Positions 44,453 through 56,932 of a stretch of 64,000 nt of DNA are shown here, piece by piece. The stretch comes from Lentinus brumalis (lineage: Eukaryota > Basidiomycota > Agaricomycetes > Polyporales > Polyporaceae): NCBI GenBank assembly GCA_001792895.1, contig MARA01000003.1, positions 2,728,001 through 2,792,000 on the forward strand, read 5' to 3'. The stretch's first letter is position 1. Each line of letters starts with the position of its first letter. The notes under the pieces were generated by a model. The model was not told the origin of the DNA. It worked only from the letters and a program-made list of their open reading frames with translations, and made no database searches. Position numbers and translations under genes: made by a program.

Positions 44453-46093
44453 ATGGACAAGAATCCTTCGTTAGTCGCTCCCGCGAGCGACTCTCCTGGG
44501 CACCTGGCCGCACGCAACAGCGATGCCAATCCTGACTGTGTCGCACTTTCTGTAGAGGTACAGAGGAGCAATTCGACTGCCGAGATCAATCATGATGCTT
44601 ATTGTGATACTGTTACTTCAGGATAACCAGCGGCGTGAGCCCCTGCGCCGCCACAACATCGTGAAATCCGCTGGCCTCGCTGTTGATGTGCAACAAAGCA
44701 GCACGCAAAAGCGCCAGCGCGACGAGGAAACCGAGGCCGAGCTCATCCTGAGTACCTATGGCAAGAAGTCTGCTGGACACGCTGTGGATGCTAGTGCGCC
44801 GGGAGCGGAGCGGGGGCGCGCTCCTGTTGAGATACCAGTCAAGCCCGTGAAACGACCCAAGGTGGAGCAGTCAGTGAGTGTCTCTCATATTCTTGGCCGT
44901 TGTCTATCTCCTAATTGGCCGTCCTCGTTGAGACCAAGTCAGATGGTGAGGTCACCAAGCGGATTGATCACCCAGTTGGTGAGGCGGTCTCTGCCTCCCG
45001 GAATGGCGAGCAGAAAGTGAGAAGGCCTCTTCCCTTCCAGGACTATGCTGACCATAGCTTCGCGTAGATCTTGCAGCGCACAGTGCCCGTCATTGAATTT
45101 CCTTGCCTACCACCGGGAGCTGAGGACAACAACCGTTGGTTGGGCGTCTTCGTGCCCACTCTACTCAAGTTCCTTGGCAGTCGTCAAGATCCCTACTCCT
45201 GGACGGAGGAGTCTGCCATATCCACAGTGCAGGTTATATGGGACGTCGTCTATGCTGGCCGTATCAAGTGGACTGTTCGTCACCGTGATCTCGTTCACAC
45301 CATGGTAAGTGAATCATTTGAATCCGGTCCCTCATAATCGTTCATCCATTGTTACAGGCCTCGAAAGCTGTTCTTGAATGGCGCGACAAAATACGCAAAG
45401 CAGGTGTCCTTGCATTTGATGCGTACTTCAAGGCAGCTTGGATGGACTTCCCCACCAATGGTCGTCGCGAAGACTACTGTTCGGCGATCATGAGCGGAGG
45501 CCGTGTTTTCTATGCGGCCCCCGATGAAACGCAGGTTAGTAATCTGTATTCCCGTGCAAGCTTTGCGATACTCACGGTTCACAGGGATTATATCGATCTC
45601 GATTCGTCCTCGCGCCGCTTCAACAACACTTGAAGTTGATCAAGGGTGCAACGGACGTCCCCAAGATCTTGTCCAAGACTGGATATGACCATCCCTATGC
45701 CGCTATAGGTTTAGCTGCTGCAGCCGTATGTCTTCACTTCTCGTTTATGTCTGTCAGATCTGATCATGTCTTCAGGCATACCACGCTGCAGCTTTGTGGC
45801 GGTATGGCAAAGTGTCGTATGACAAGCGTGGTATGCCAGTCCTTGTCAAGACTGTCTACGAGAACACTGGCAAGGATACCCGAGAGGAGATCGCGTTCCG
45901 CTCTGTCAACTTTCGACGCACCGCGATGCAATGCACCGCGTCGGCCTGCAAACTTCCCCCTCGCAAATTGGTGGAAATCGTCCTCACTGCCTGTGAGGGG
46001 AACGCCCTTGCAGAGCAGAAATCTCTGCCCTATGGCGCTCTTGAGGAGCTGGCGGACGAAGATTTTGGGTCGCTAGTCGACCTGGAGGATTAG
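44453..46093 (+). CDS. DUF6532-like protein
   Basis: Start MDKNPSLVAPASD at 44453 in a good ACCATGG context. The low-complexity N-terminal part is spliced (SVE to DNQRREPLRRHNIV across 44557-44623) and contains a basic KPVKRPKVEQS stretch. The conserved part follows in several exons: RTVPVIEFPCLPPGAEDNNR, the IWDVVYAGRIKWTVRHRDLV region, VLEWRDKIRKAGVLAFDAYF, GLYRSRFVLAPLQQHLKLIK and YAAIGLAAAA, then a long last exon ending LADEDFGSLVDLED at 46093. The pattern of an IWD-VY motif, an EWR helix, an F-L...HL block and a GALALAxAA-like helix matches the DUF6532 family of mushroom genomes, often found near transposons. Function is unknown. Confidence 0.62.
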
Positions 46094-46542
46094 ATGTACC
46101 GTTGCGCAGCCCCTCAGCACGTTGAACAATGCTTGTCTCATACCAGTCCGCCGCCGCCTGCTCTTGAAGCTGTCATATCATAACACGAATTCTAATGGTG
46201 CAACGTAGCTTGCGTGCTCCATGTCTTCATGTCTGGATCACCTTCCTAGTACGAGCCTTTCGTTTACGTCAAGTTATTGTGGCCCGTCCGATGGGTCACT
46301 TCCCTTTTTCACGGACATCTCCTTGACACGCCACGACATGATCCGGATTGCGCCCTCATGTCCCCGCATGGAACCTATTGAGTCCAGTTTGGAGACGCTG
46401 AGCAACATAAGAGGCTGTCACTCACGAGGGATCCACACACAACCCAACTGCCAGAGCCACACGTCACGATACGTAGCGCTGGCAAGTTCCATTATATATC
46501 GCGACTTTCCCCCCATCCCCTCGAGGCTCCTGCACTGTAACG

Positions 46543-47370
46543 ATGACATCTCTCACCCCAAACATCGGCGACGCCATCGCACTCATTCTCGCCCAAGCCA
46601 ATGCCATTTGGGCTACCGTAGACGTCTGTCGTCTCAGTATGTCGCAGAGTCTGTTACTACCGTCCTAAGTGCCTTGTTGACGTCTCACTCAGTGACTACT
46701 GCGGCCGACTCCAACTTACTTCATGAGATGCGCCGCATGACAGATCCGACATCATTCTTGTCCACTGCCCGACCAGTCCCTCAAAGTCCCCAAGCCCCTC
46801 TCCGCTACGAGAACACTAGCGTCTATTCTGATGACGGTGGCTTCCGCAACCATGTCTTCGTGAGTCTACTCTTTCTCTGTCAAAACACAGTAGAGATCAT
46901 ACCTTCACCATCTAGGAAGTTCCTAGGTCACCAGAAGGTGACGATAGCCCCTCATACTCGTCACATCAAGCTCAAGAAAACGTCGCAAATATGCATCCCG
47001 AAGGAGAACCCGACGAGCACATTGGTCAAGACCGTGGCACACCTCAACTCACCACAGACCCTTCAGCTTCAGATACTTCTGGGGCTCCGGCACTCTGCAC
47101 CGCGTCGCATGAGCAGAGACGGAATGCAATCTCCGTCACGCTTCCCCCTTCGCCTGCTTCAGTGGAGACATATTCTGCTCCCGCCGTCAACGAAGTACAT
47201 ATCGTTGTTGGCAGGTTGCAAAACACCCTAACAGTTCGGTAAGTCTTTGAGCATCGTCATGCTCTCGACGCATCTCACGCCCATCAGAACACTGTCCTCG
47301 CAGATACATGTCGACATGCCCAATTGAGGCGGTGTGGGCGATTCAGCACACTCAGTTGGTCGTTCCATAG
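46543..47370 (+). CDS. novel 216-residue protein, four exons, no known family
   Basis: Exons 46543-46636, 46693-46859, 46916-47238 and 47304-47370 join with canonical GTATGT/GTGAGT/GTAAGT donors and CAG or TAG acceptors, and keep one open frame of 217 codons. It starts MTSLTPNIGDAIALILAQAN, continues LMTTAADSNLLHEMRRMTDP and EVPRSPEGDDSPSYSSHQAQ, and ends MSTCPIEAVWAIQHTQLVVP. The middle is acidic and Ser/Pro-rich, with an HIVVGRLQNTLTVRY segment near the end. A TATATAT motif lies about 50 bp upstream (46493). I recognise no domain, signal peptide or membrane helix. The clean splicing argues for a real gene. Confidence 0.55.
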
Positions 47371-50300
47371 GCCGATATATTTCTAGCTTGTTTCGTATCA
47401 TCATCTTGTTCTGTTTATATATATATGTGCACAGAGCTTTGCTTGTCCACCATGGCCGAAATCCAGTACTCGGATATGGAGTAGGTTTAGCGCGAAAGAA
47501 CTTAACATCACGTGCTTAGTGCATGTTGAACACTTGAAGTTGAACTCGACTCGGAACTACGTCCTTCAATCCATATTCTTCCGCTAGTTTCTTATTACGC
47601 ATCCTAACAAGTGAACCCACCATTGCGTACATGGGGATGGTGTCCCAAGGTTCGAAGGAGCCAGGCTCAACCTTCCCGAAGACTTCGCGACATCTCGACT
47701 CTCCGTTCAACGCCATGCATACGAGTCAGGTTCTGTCATGCAAGTATCCTTTACCTCTTGGCCTCAACTGCTGGCACGACCCCGATTCTCCGAGGGCCTG
47801 AATATCTGAGAGATTGCATGTGCTGTACCGATCATCGAGGCATGCATCTCGTGGTGGGACACGGTGATATTCCTTACGGAGGTGAGTCACTTGCGCACTC
47901 TCATGTTCTCAGATGCTCAGGCAACTATTCGGCGAAGTTGGGCGCAGCTCTAGGCTGAAGTCTCTGGTCTGCAGCCAATCCCTATGTCCCTGCCCCCGGA
48001 TCGTCGAACCAGTCAACCAAGTGGCCTTAGCCTATCACCCTTCCTCACCGACTCTATTGGTACACATGGCCGCAAAGTATGGCCACTGACGCTGTATGTC
48101 CGGTGGACCCGCTGAGGTACGCCTGGTCTCGGATTCGGTTCGCGCAGAAAGTAACCTAGGCATCGTGCCCTGCACGGGTGAAGACCCTGAGATGCACCCG
48201 ACCGCACTGGTTGCCCATGATGTCCACGGTCAACTAGCAATTCAGCTGCTCGCGGTCGACGACATTTCAGCCACCAAGCACGCGATGGTCACATTTTCAG
48301 CCCACGTCTAGTGCCTGCTCAGGTTCGTCATGTCCGGTACCTCGTGGACCATTGATTAATTCCTCTGTAGTTGCTGACCCGCTTGATACATGCACAGTTG
48401 TCGAAGTGCGGTCACTGGCATCGCGAGCTGCGCCGATGGTCTCCAGAGGTCACGCACGGCGTCCATTGGACGTGCGTCCCCTCGCCTCAAGTTCTCACAT
48501 CTCAAGCCCTCCTCGACCACCTCTGCACCCAGTTTTGAAGGAGTAGCCAATCCTTGAACTTGCGCAGTGCTAGCCTCGTGCTGATGCTCATCTCTTGGAG
48601 CATGTCAGGAATGCCGTGTGGTGCGTCAGTCCTTACCGCGGCTCGCTTTGGGACAAAGATGATGTCGCAGCGGCCCTGAATCTCGGGCAACTGATCTGAA
48701 TGGTACGTCCAGTCCGACCAAGAAGGATCATCCGCGGAGGACTGACCATTGTTATCGACTTAATTCGTAGTCCATGATACCAATGTCGACCACTGCCTCA
48801 AGTACAAATTTGTGGGATCGTAGCCGGTCTCCTCTCTCGTTCTTTCGTGAGCAACGCTGATCTGTCTGTTATTTAGCTGGAGTTACGAGATCAAGATGTA
48901 CGTACTCGCAGTGCTGGCTCTCAGCGAAGAAATCGAGGAGCTGAGCAGGTCTGGGAGGGCGAGAGGGTCTTGAGGGACCAGTTACCGCTACACCATTCCT
49001 ACTATCGAGGGTTCTGGGCATGTGCGAGCGTGGCGATTTTACTATTTTATGTGATGAAGTACAAACTGGCATGTCAGCGTACGCTTTCGAAACTGTCATT
49101 ATATCCCCGCCCCTGAGACGCCGCGGGAGGCATGGACACATCCCGCAACTATACCAACTTGTTGAGGTTGCGGGAGGCTACAGTGATTGATGATACCCCT
49201 ACAACTGGGAGAATGATTCCTGCGGAGATTGCGTTAACCCCCTTTGACCAGATCGAGCACAGGACCCCGGTCGACCATCCCCACGCACAAGGGCCGCAAT
49301 AGGCGGACATCATCCATGTGAATTGTACGACACTTGATTGCACGATGTTTCCAGTACGGGCATATGTTCCAAGTCGAACAATTCTCTGTACATCCGCCAA
49401 TCGAAATCTTGTTGCGACCACAAGCCGTAGTCCGACGAGGGCCATATCTACCCGCCGGCCGGCCTCGACAGGTACTTACAGCCCTTGCCCATGTCCACAC
49501 CGATGGCTGTTCCGATCGAGGAGGACATCTTGACACCATAGTGCGGAGCAACCACAACTCCCAGGTAGACGACCTAGTTACAACTACGCCACGCCACGCA
49601 ATCAGTACCAGCGCGCGATCCACGTTTCAGCGATGACACATACCTGCCTTCGCGGAGCTATGTCCCAAGACACACATTATGCTGCAACTCGGAAGACCGA
49701 CGGCTCGCTGCAAGCCTCATCGGTAACTTCATGAAGTCCTGATGTGCCACATTGCAAGAAAAGATCAAGCTTGATAATCACTAGCTCTTATGCCTCCGTT
49801 CTGGCCACCGTTTACCAGGTCCTCGCAAGCCGCCAGTCAATAACCAACATCTTATCGATTTGTCCCATTCAGATAGACATGGTAATCCCATGGTAGCGCT
49901 CATATAAACTATTCGCTTGGGCCGCCTGCATGCTGCCGGCGTCTCAAGTCTACACAGGAATGCCGAGCTCCTCCGATTCCTCCGATGTTATGTACTGAGG
50001 TATTGTACTTGCGGGGTGATCGGTATGTCCGACCTCGGCACCTCTCTGGACTCAGATTCGTCAGCAAACATGTGCCAGTAGCGACGTCTTCTCTGGCACT
50101 GGGCAGACACAAGCCAAGCCTGACTCGCTTTCAATTCTCAATCCTGCTGTAAGTCCCTCGTGAGTTGTTCTCAAACTTACTTTCATACCTTCTTGCTCTC
50201 CGTAGACACTCCACACACGCCTTATCTCGGGAACCACGGCGGCGAACGTTGGGTTCAGGAGCGTCGAGGTCAGAGCGGATGACGACGATACGACTCCGGT

Positions 50301-50443
50301 AAACCGCGCCCACGTGGCCGGGGCGACTAGGGCCGTGTGACGGAGACTCGTCAGTTGACCGTCGGGACTCCTATTCTCGCGCGCGGGATATAATGGTTCA
50401 GGCAAGCTTTGGCAAGGAGGCACCCTCTCTGCACACATCCCCC
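47371..50443. other. 3-kb gene-poor stretch
   Basis: No convincing gene. On the minus strand, 49149-49330 encodes a hydrophobic string (AISAGIILPVVGVSSITVAS) that may be a decayed membrane-protein exon. The other frames are short and overlapping. The stretch includes the promoter of the monooxygenase gene. Confidence 0.4.
50389..50394 (+). promoter_or_regulatory. TATA-like box of the monooxygenase gene
   Basis: TATAAT lies 55 bp before the ATG at 50444. An in-frame ATG at 50393 overlaps this box and would sit upstream of the expected transcription start, which favours 50444 as the initiator. Confidence 0.5.
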
Positions 50444-52727
50444 ATGGCTGCCGTAGACACCCCGACTGTGAACCTGCCGACCCTCGACCGCCTCGGAGTG
50501 TCTGCTGTGCCCAAGGATGTTGACGCGAAGAAGGTTGCGTCTCTCTGGTTCGACTCGCTCGTCAAGAACATAGAGGACAAGAACATCGATGGCATCCTCT
50601 CTCTGTTCCATCCTGACGCCTGGTTCCGCGACATGCTCGCGCTGACATGGGCGTTCCGTACCTTCCAGGGCGGGTCGAAGATACGCAAGTTCCTAGAGGA
50701 CACGCTGTCTGCGCACACGCTGAGCGCGTTCAAGTTCACGGACGCGACGTTCGAGAGCCCGTACCCCGACCTCGCGTGGATCCTCGGCCGGTTCACGTTC
50801 GAGACCGAGATCGGCGCATGCAGCGGGATCTTCCGCCTCATCCCCACCGCCGACGGGCAGTGGACGGGCTTCACGTTCTACACGAATCTTGAGGAGCTGA
50901 AGGACTTCCCGGAGAAGATCGGCTCACTGAGGAACCATCTCCCGAACCATGGCAAGTGGCTCGCGCAGCGCGAGCGCGAGAAGGAGTTCGTGGACGGGGA
51001 TCCGACTGTCCTTATCGTGGGCGGTGGGCAGAGCGGCCTTGACGTCGCGGCGCGCCTGAAGCACTTGGACGTCCCGACGCTAGTCGTGGAGAAGAACGAG
51101 CGGATAGGCGACCAGTGGAGGCATCGTTACCAGGCCTTGTGTCTGCACGATCCAGTCTGTGAGTACGCGCACTCCGACGTCGAGAGTCACAGTCACTAAG
51201 CGTATCCTCTTTGCCAGGGTACGACCATATGCCTTATCTTCCGTGAGTACCTGCGCTTCGCCTGTGATATCCAACGCTAACGCGCGCGGTCAGCTTCCCA
51301 CCGAGTTGGCCCGTGTATACTCCCGCGCAGAAGCTCGCGGGCTGGCTGGAGTACTACGCTGAAGCGCTCGAGCTGAACGTCTGGACGAAGTCGACCGTGG
51401 TGAAGGCGGTGCAAGATGCGAACAACGAGTGGGACGTCACTGTCGAGCGCGGCGACGGCTCCACGCGTGTGTTGCACGTCAAGCACCTCGTGTTCGCGAT
51501 TGGGCTTGGGGGCAACAACCCATACTTCCCGAACATTCCCGGAAAGGAGGAGTATCAGGGCCAGGTGCTGCATTCGACGCAGCATGGCTCGGCGAAGGAT
51601 CACCTGGGGAAGAAGGTGTTGATCGTCGGGTCTGCGACGTCCGGTGAGTCCAACATCTATCAGAAATGACAAAGGAGAGGCTCATATCTGTTTCTCACCA
51701 GCGCACGATGTGGCCGCTGACTACGTCGAGCATGGCGTCGGTATGTACTTCAGTCCCTGCTGATAACATGCGCAGACTACAGTGTCTTTGCAGATGTGAC
51801 GATGTACCAGCGCGACAAGACATACATCATGACCACGAAGGAGGGCATGCCCCGCATGATTGGACGTATGTCTCTTATAAGTCTCGTCTGACCTAGCTCC
51901 TGACGGGTCTTTGCGGCATAATACAGAGGTGTGGTGGGAAGGCAAGTGGCCAGTAGATGTCGCGGATCGCGTCGACGCCTCGCTGCCAACCTTCGTCACG
52001 GAAGAGATCTCCAAGCGCATCACCTTAGACATCGCAGAAGCCGACAAGTACGTTGACTTCTCCTTATTCATCTGTCCGTCCTTTTGATAGGCGAACAGGC
52101 AGCTACTTGAGGGCCTGAAGAAGGTCGGCTTCCGGACCTACCTCGGGGACGGCGGATGCGGCTTCCTCGCGATGGCGAAGAGAAGGGGAGGCGGGTACTA
52201 CCTCGACGTCGGCGCGTCGCAGATGGTGGCCGACGGGAAGATCAAGCTGAAGAACGACAGCCCGATCAAGCGGTACACGAAGACGGGCTTCGAGTTCGAG
52301 GACGGCAGCACCCTCGACGCGGACGTCATCCTCTTCGCGACTGGGTGCGTCTCCTCTTTGGCTGCCTCCTCCTCGCTCACCACGACAGAGCTGACGCATT
52401 CCGTACGCAACGCAGCTTCGACAGCCCGATGATCACGGCCGAGAAGATTCTCGGAAAGGACGTGACGACCCAGCTGAAGTCAATGTGGGGCGTCGACGCG
52501 GAGGGCGAGATACGCACGGCGTGGCGCGACAGCGGCGTGCCCAACTTCTGGTTCATGATGGGGAACCTGATGTTGTGCCGGTTCCACTCGAAGCATCTTG
52601 CGCTACGTGAGTCCGTGCGCGGGTCGTGTTGTCGGGCGATGCTGATTGTTGGACGCCTACAGAGATCAAGGCCATCGAAGAGGGTATTCTGAAAGGCAGT
52701 GGGCCGGAGAACCGCTACCTTGCTTGA
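50444..52727 (+). CDS. flavin-containing monooxygenase (class B, FMO/BVMO-like)
   Basis: Nine exons (50444-51158, 51218-51242, 51294-51643, 51702-51740, 51794-51865, 51927-52047, 52099-52344, 52416-52606, 52673-52727) give one continuous frame. An N-terminal SnoaL-like segment (about 150 residues) precedes the FAD-binding site VLIVGGGQSGLDVAARL (GxGxxG) and the ERIGDQWRHRY motif. A second Rossmann site, VLIVGSATSAHDVAADYV, would bind NADPH. The C-terminal part has ILFATG and the end GPENRYLA. Such enzymes oxygenate organic substrates with NADPH and O2; the substrate cannot be read from sequence. The start MAAVDTPTVNLPTLDRLGVS fits the family. No defect is seen. Confidence 0.9.
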
Positions 52728-53146
52728 GGGCTGACAACAGATATATGAAAGGGCAAAGTGAGTCCTGAATCTGCGTAGTTCTGGACTATTGCTGATGTCT
52801 GTCGATCTAGGAAGTACTGCATGTAGGATAAGAAATGTATGTAGGATAAGAAGTTCAGAGACACTACCGTTGCCTGTAGGCCTTCCGGATCGCACATGCA
52901 AGGGAAACTGAAACTCGGGCTCCTCCTCCGAATTCAGTGGCTCGTGTAGTGTACCTTAGCTATGACTCCTGCAGGGCAGTGGGCCGGGAAGATTGTGACT
53001 ACGCATGCCGCCCGCACAAAGTGTTGCGGAGTCGGATCAAATATTGTGGAGCATGGAAGACGACGCCCTATGTAGCGACAACTCCGACACGCTCCAGTAC
53101 TCCGTCTATGGCTGTCATGGCTATCCGGAAAGGATGGAGATGAGAC
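52728..53146. other. intergenic between monooxygenase and tRNA gene
   Basis: Probable 3' UTR of the monooxygenase and spacer. The 15-base word ATGTAGGATAAGAAA-like occurs twice near 52820-52850. No gene is seen. Confidence 0.4.
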
Positions 53147-53151
53147 AAAAA
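53147..53151 (-). terminator. RNA polymerase III terminator (T5) of the tRNA gene
   Basis: On the minus strand a run of five T follows the tRNA 3' end after about 20 bases, as expected for Pol III termination. Confidence 0.7.
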
Positions 53152-53171
53152 TACTCTGTGAAACGACCAAG

Positions 53172-53262
53172 TACACTGAGCGGGAGTCGAACCCACGCCG
53201 CTTGCTTTCATGAAATGTGTCGTCAATGGAAGGCAAGCATGATACCGTTTCACCATCAGTGT
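53172..53262 (-). tRNA. tRNA-Gly(UCC) with a 20-base intron
   Basis: The minus strand folds into a complete cloverleaf. The acceptor stem ACACTGA/TCAGTGT is 7 bp perfect. The D arm is GTGA-AACGGTA-TCAT. The anticodon stem CTTGC/GCAAG has loop C-T-TCC-A and then A. The T arm is GTGGG-TTCGACT-CCCGC. The anticodon TCC (UCC) reads glycine GGA codons. A 20-base intron sits between positions 37 and 38, the usual eukaryotic site. The B-box GGTTCGACTCC is present. The mature tRNA is 71 nt before CCA. Confidence 0.92.
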
Positions 53263-53312
53263 AGCGACTGATAGAGTCCTGGGTAACTATGTCAGTTTGT
53301 CGCCGTCCTGGA

Positions 53313-53337
53313 GTAAGTAAGTAAGTAATTAAGTAAG
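53313..53337. repeat. (GTAA)n microsatellite, imperfect
   Basis: GTAA units are repeated about six times with one interruption. Confidence 0.7.
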
Positions 53338-55187
53338 CTAGAATCTGAACTCAACGGTTAAGTAACCTCGCTGCAACCTCGTTGACCTGTTCAGGAGGGA
53401 CTACTGTCTTCGGCTACTGAACTTGGCTTGCGAGCTTGCGCTGACCTGCCTGTACTGTCTGTCGTGGGTCGCGTCTATGCCCTCGGACTTCGACAACGAC
53501 ATGAATTCCCAATGGATTTTTGTCCGAGTCAAGCCTTCATCATGATGTGGCAGTCAGTAGTAAGCGCTAGTAAGCCCCCACCGACTTCTGGTCGACCCGC
53601 CGAAGACACCCTAGTAGGACTCTCGCAGGTGAGTGTATCATGCAGCGCAGGTAAGTCCGACAATGTATGTCTGAACCTGTCTCGGTATATTGATGCCCAC
53701 CTCACAGGGAAACGGTAGGTACCACGATGATCGCCAGGCTGCACCCACGGTCGCATCTCCGGCGAGCAATGGCACACGTATCTCTATCAACCGGACGACA
53801 ATATCAAAGATACTTCTTGGGCGGCGGAGTCACTCTCAAGCGCACGACATAGCAGGTGGCGCATACAGTGAATCGTGTCCGGAGGTTTCGGGTGTTACAA
53901 GGTGCATGGCAAAATGGTGTTACCATCTTACTGACTGCTGACCAGTGACGACAACTCGGAGACAGCGATGACCTCGGCATAATAAAATGTCAAGCAAATT
54001 GTCTGGTATGAGACGGTACGCATCTCTCTCCGAGTCCATCGTCGATGCAATCTTCGGACTTCGGATGAGGGCGGGCCTGAAGATGGCTTTAGGCCACTTG
54101 CCCGTCCATCCTTGCATTGCGCTCAAGATGTGAGTTGGCGGAGCTGTCCACCCAACACCGCAGGCGGTGTTCGCGCCCGCGTTTCTCATCGAGAAGTGGG
54201 ACAATTGCCGAATTCGAATTGCAAGACCAAGCGCGACGCCAGCATGGTCAGTATCATTCTGCATACGGCTGGATGTCGTCCTGGGAGAGTGCTCCTTGGC
54301 CTGAGCGACGGGCTGGAGCGGCGTTGTCGCAGTTCGCTGAAGTAGACGGACTAGTTATACGCAAGCCGCCTTGCGTTAGTTGAACTGGTCCAAGAATCAT
54401 CTCTGAGATTCTCTGGGTCGCAGGCCGAGGTGCATTCGAGCTCAAGCTCAAAGCTGAGAGCTCACTTAGAGTCACTGCTCGGGACGTTCGTTCCTGCGGG
54501 CTGTGCAAGCTTAGCCATCACGAGCGTTGACGACGCCCGCACTGACTCCTGTCATTGATATTGTCGTCGTCATGCCTTCGAACCGCCAGTCTGCCGCCGG
54601 CGGTACCTGAACGAAATGCTAAAGGCTGTCTTCCGTTTGCAACGAATAAGTGCACTGTGCACCCCCTGCTTAGTACTGACTACTGCTCATGAGTCGTCCG
54701 ACTTGGTCGCCACCGGTCGACGGCTCGTGAAAGCTGCAAGCACGGCAATTCATATGGTAGACGGAAGCATGCGGCCCCGGTCTCGAATACAGACATCTTT
54801 GATGGCGGTCTCGGGTCGCTCACCGTACAGCTACCGTACAGCTCGGTGGAGATCAACACTTGCAATTCGTTCACCAAGGTTCCCGACCATCCGCCGTCCC
54901 CGGTCTGGTCTCCGCGTTGCGCCAAGAAACATGCTACCGGCATGATCTGCCACTGCCAGCGCCCGCACATCATCCGCAACGGCTGTTGATCTGCAGGTGC
55001 GTGGAGACGCCCGGTATCGCCGCAACGTAGTATATAACAGCTTCTCTGACAGCGATGGAATCCTTACGGGTCCTGGTGATTCCCACTTCGTTCTTCTGCT
55101 GCCCTCTCCTTTTTTATAGCCTCTAGAGCTGCCTATCCCTTTCCTACGACTCAAGTTCTCGTCGTACCCTCGAGTCTCGATTTCGCC
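53338..55187. other. gene-poor stretch upstream of the secreted-protein gene
   Basis: Short frames on both strands (such as 53920-54264 minus and 54616-54945 plus) lack family features. A TATATAAC motif at 55031 lies about 155 bp before the next ATG and may be its TATA element. Confidence 0.4.
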
Positions 55188-56932
55188 ATGGTCTTCAGCC
55201 CATTACTCATAGCTGCGCTCCTTCCTATCGCTGCCCAAGCAGCCAACGACTGGTCACAACCTTGCTTCGGCGAGTGTAACTGGGACATCACGAATGGCAG
55301 TGGGTCTGGCACAGTTCGCCTTGTGAGTACCGCATTCCTCCACACTGCTCGACTGTGCGCTCATGAAACGCGTTCCCGTGACTGTCACCTGCGAAACACA
55401 GGTGGGCTCGCAGACCGGTGTCTCCGACCTGACGACTGCCGCGGGCTGGACCATCCTCGACTGTGACCCGAATACTGCCGACCAGGACATTCGTCTTGTC
55501 TGCCATGACCCCGCCATGGGCTGCGACCACCTCAACCAAAACGGAGCGGAGGGCACGCTTGTCCGTCTCCCGACGTCCTGCGGCTCGATGCCGTTCGCCG
55601 TCGTCACGCGCGAATGGGTCCACGAGGACCAGAGCATCCCCGCGAGCAAGCGCTCCCTCCTCGTCCGCCGCGACGGCTCGCAGCCCACCGTCAAGGGCAT
55701 CAGTCTCGCGACCGACTTCGCAGCTGTCGATCCCAACGTCAACGGAAACGTCACGCTCTTCGTCCAGGGATCGTCGATCCCGGGCGTCGCCGGCAACTTC
55801 ACCGTGACACCTCCGACGGATGGCGCAGTCGCGAAGCGCGGCTTGTTCAGCTGGATCGGGAGCACGCTGAAGAACCTGTCCGAGGTCCACAAGAACATCA
55901 CGGGCAGCGCCCCGCTCGACTTTGAGAAGGACGTCCCGTTGTTCGACCAGTCGTTCTCGTGCCCGCAGAACGGCGCTGTTCCTGCCTTCGATGGCGAGGC
56001 GAAGGTCGATCTGAAGGGCAAGGTTGACGGCACGGTGAACTACGGTGTTGCCGCTGCCGGTTCCATCATTCCCCCGAAGCTCGATGAGTTTGGTCTCTTC
56101 GTCGGACTTGATGCGACCGTGACCGGTACTCTTGGTCTCGACGCTACCCTTACTGTCAGTTCGATTGCGGCCCAGCAATATCTATATTTACTGACATCAT
56201 CACGTACAGGGTTCGATCAGCTCTGGCAAGATCCCACTGTTCGAGACCGGTATCCCCGGCCTTGACTTCCCAAAGATCCTGAGCATCGGCCCCACCTTCT
56301 CCGTGAACGCCGAAGCAACCGCATCACTCGACGCGAACCTCAACGTCGATGTCGACCTCGCCTACACCATCGCCGGCGCGCAGCTCTTCTTCCCGCCCAA
56401 CGATAAGCCCGCCGGGTCGTTCACACCAAACGACTCGAACCTCAAGCTCTCCGTCTCGCCCAACATCACTTCGCACGGCCAGATTGCGGCGCACCTCATC
56501 CCCTCGCTCGCATTCGGCATTGACGTCCTCTCCGGCGCCGCGAAGGCGACTATCAACCTCGACGTCGACGCGAGCGCAGCGGTCGACCTCTCCCTCACCG
56601 CGGTCGCCGAGGCCGGTATTTCGAAGGACGGCAGCAAGTCCACCGATGCGTCGTTCGGCGGATGTGTGGACGTCACGACCGGGCTTGCGGTCACCGCGGG
56701 CGCGGATGCGTCGCTGCTCAGCCTGTTTGACAAGAACACGAGCGTGGACCTGTTCAACAAGACCTTCGACCTGTTCAAGAAGTGCTTCGGGAGCAACCCC
56801 GCGCGTCGGGCGTACACCGGCCGTGCGGCGCGTGCTGCTCTGATGGCGAAGCGCGCGTCGGTGGGGTGCCCGTCGGGCCTCCTTGGCAAGGCCGCGTCCG
56901 TCGTGGAGGAGGCTGTCCCTGCTGCGAAGTGA
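55188..56932 (+). CDS. secreted glycoprotein, DUF7223-like C-terminal region
   Basis: Three exons (55188-55322, 55402-56154, 56210-56932) join in phase. Residues 1-18 (MVFSPLLIAALLPIAAQA) form a clean signal peptide. The mature N-terminus has paired cysteines (CFGECNWDI, DCDPN, CHDPAMGCDHL). The long middle and C-terminal region is rich in beta-forming alternating sequence (DLKGKVDGTVNYGVAAAGSI, GLDATVTGTLGLDATLT) with many N-glycosylation sequons (NVTLF, NFTV, NLSE, NITG). This resembles extracellular proteins of filamentous fungi with a DUF7223-type domain; I am not certain of the family. No GPI signal or catalytic motif is seen. Likely a wall-associated or secreted protein of unknown role. 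Confidence 0.7.

Noticed and set aside
49149..49445. Small membrane protein gene on the minus strand
   Set aside because: One hydrophobic stretch without a start context, family or splice-consistent neighbours; kept only as a note in the gene-poor stretch.
54616..55154. Arginine/serine-rich frames on both strands before the secreted-protein gene
   Set aside because: Mutually overlapping, no domain or splice support; treated as intergenic.
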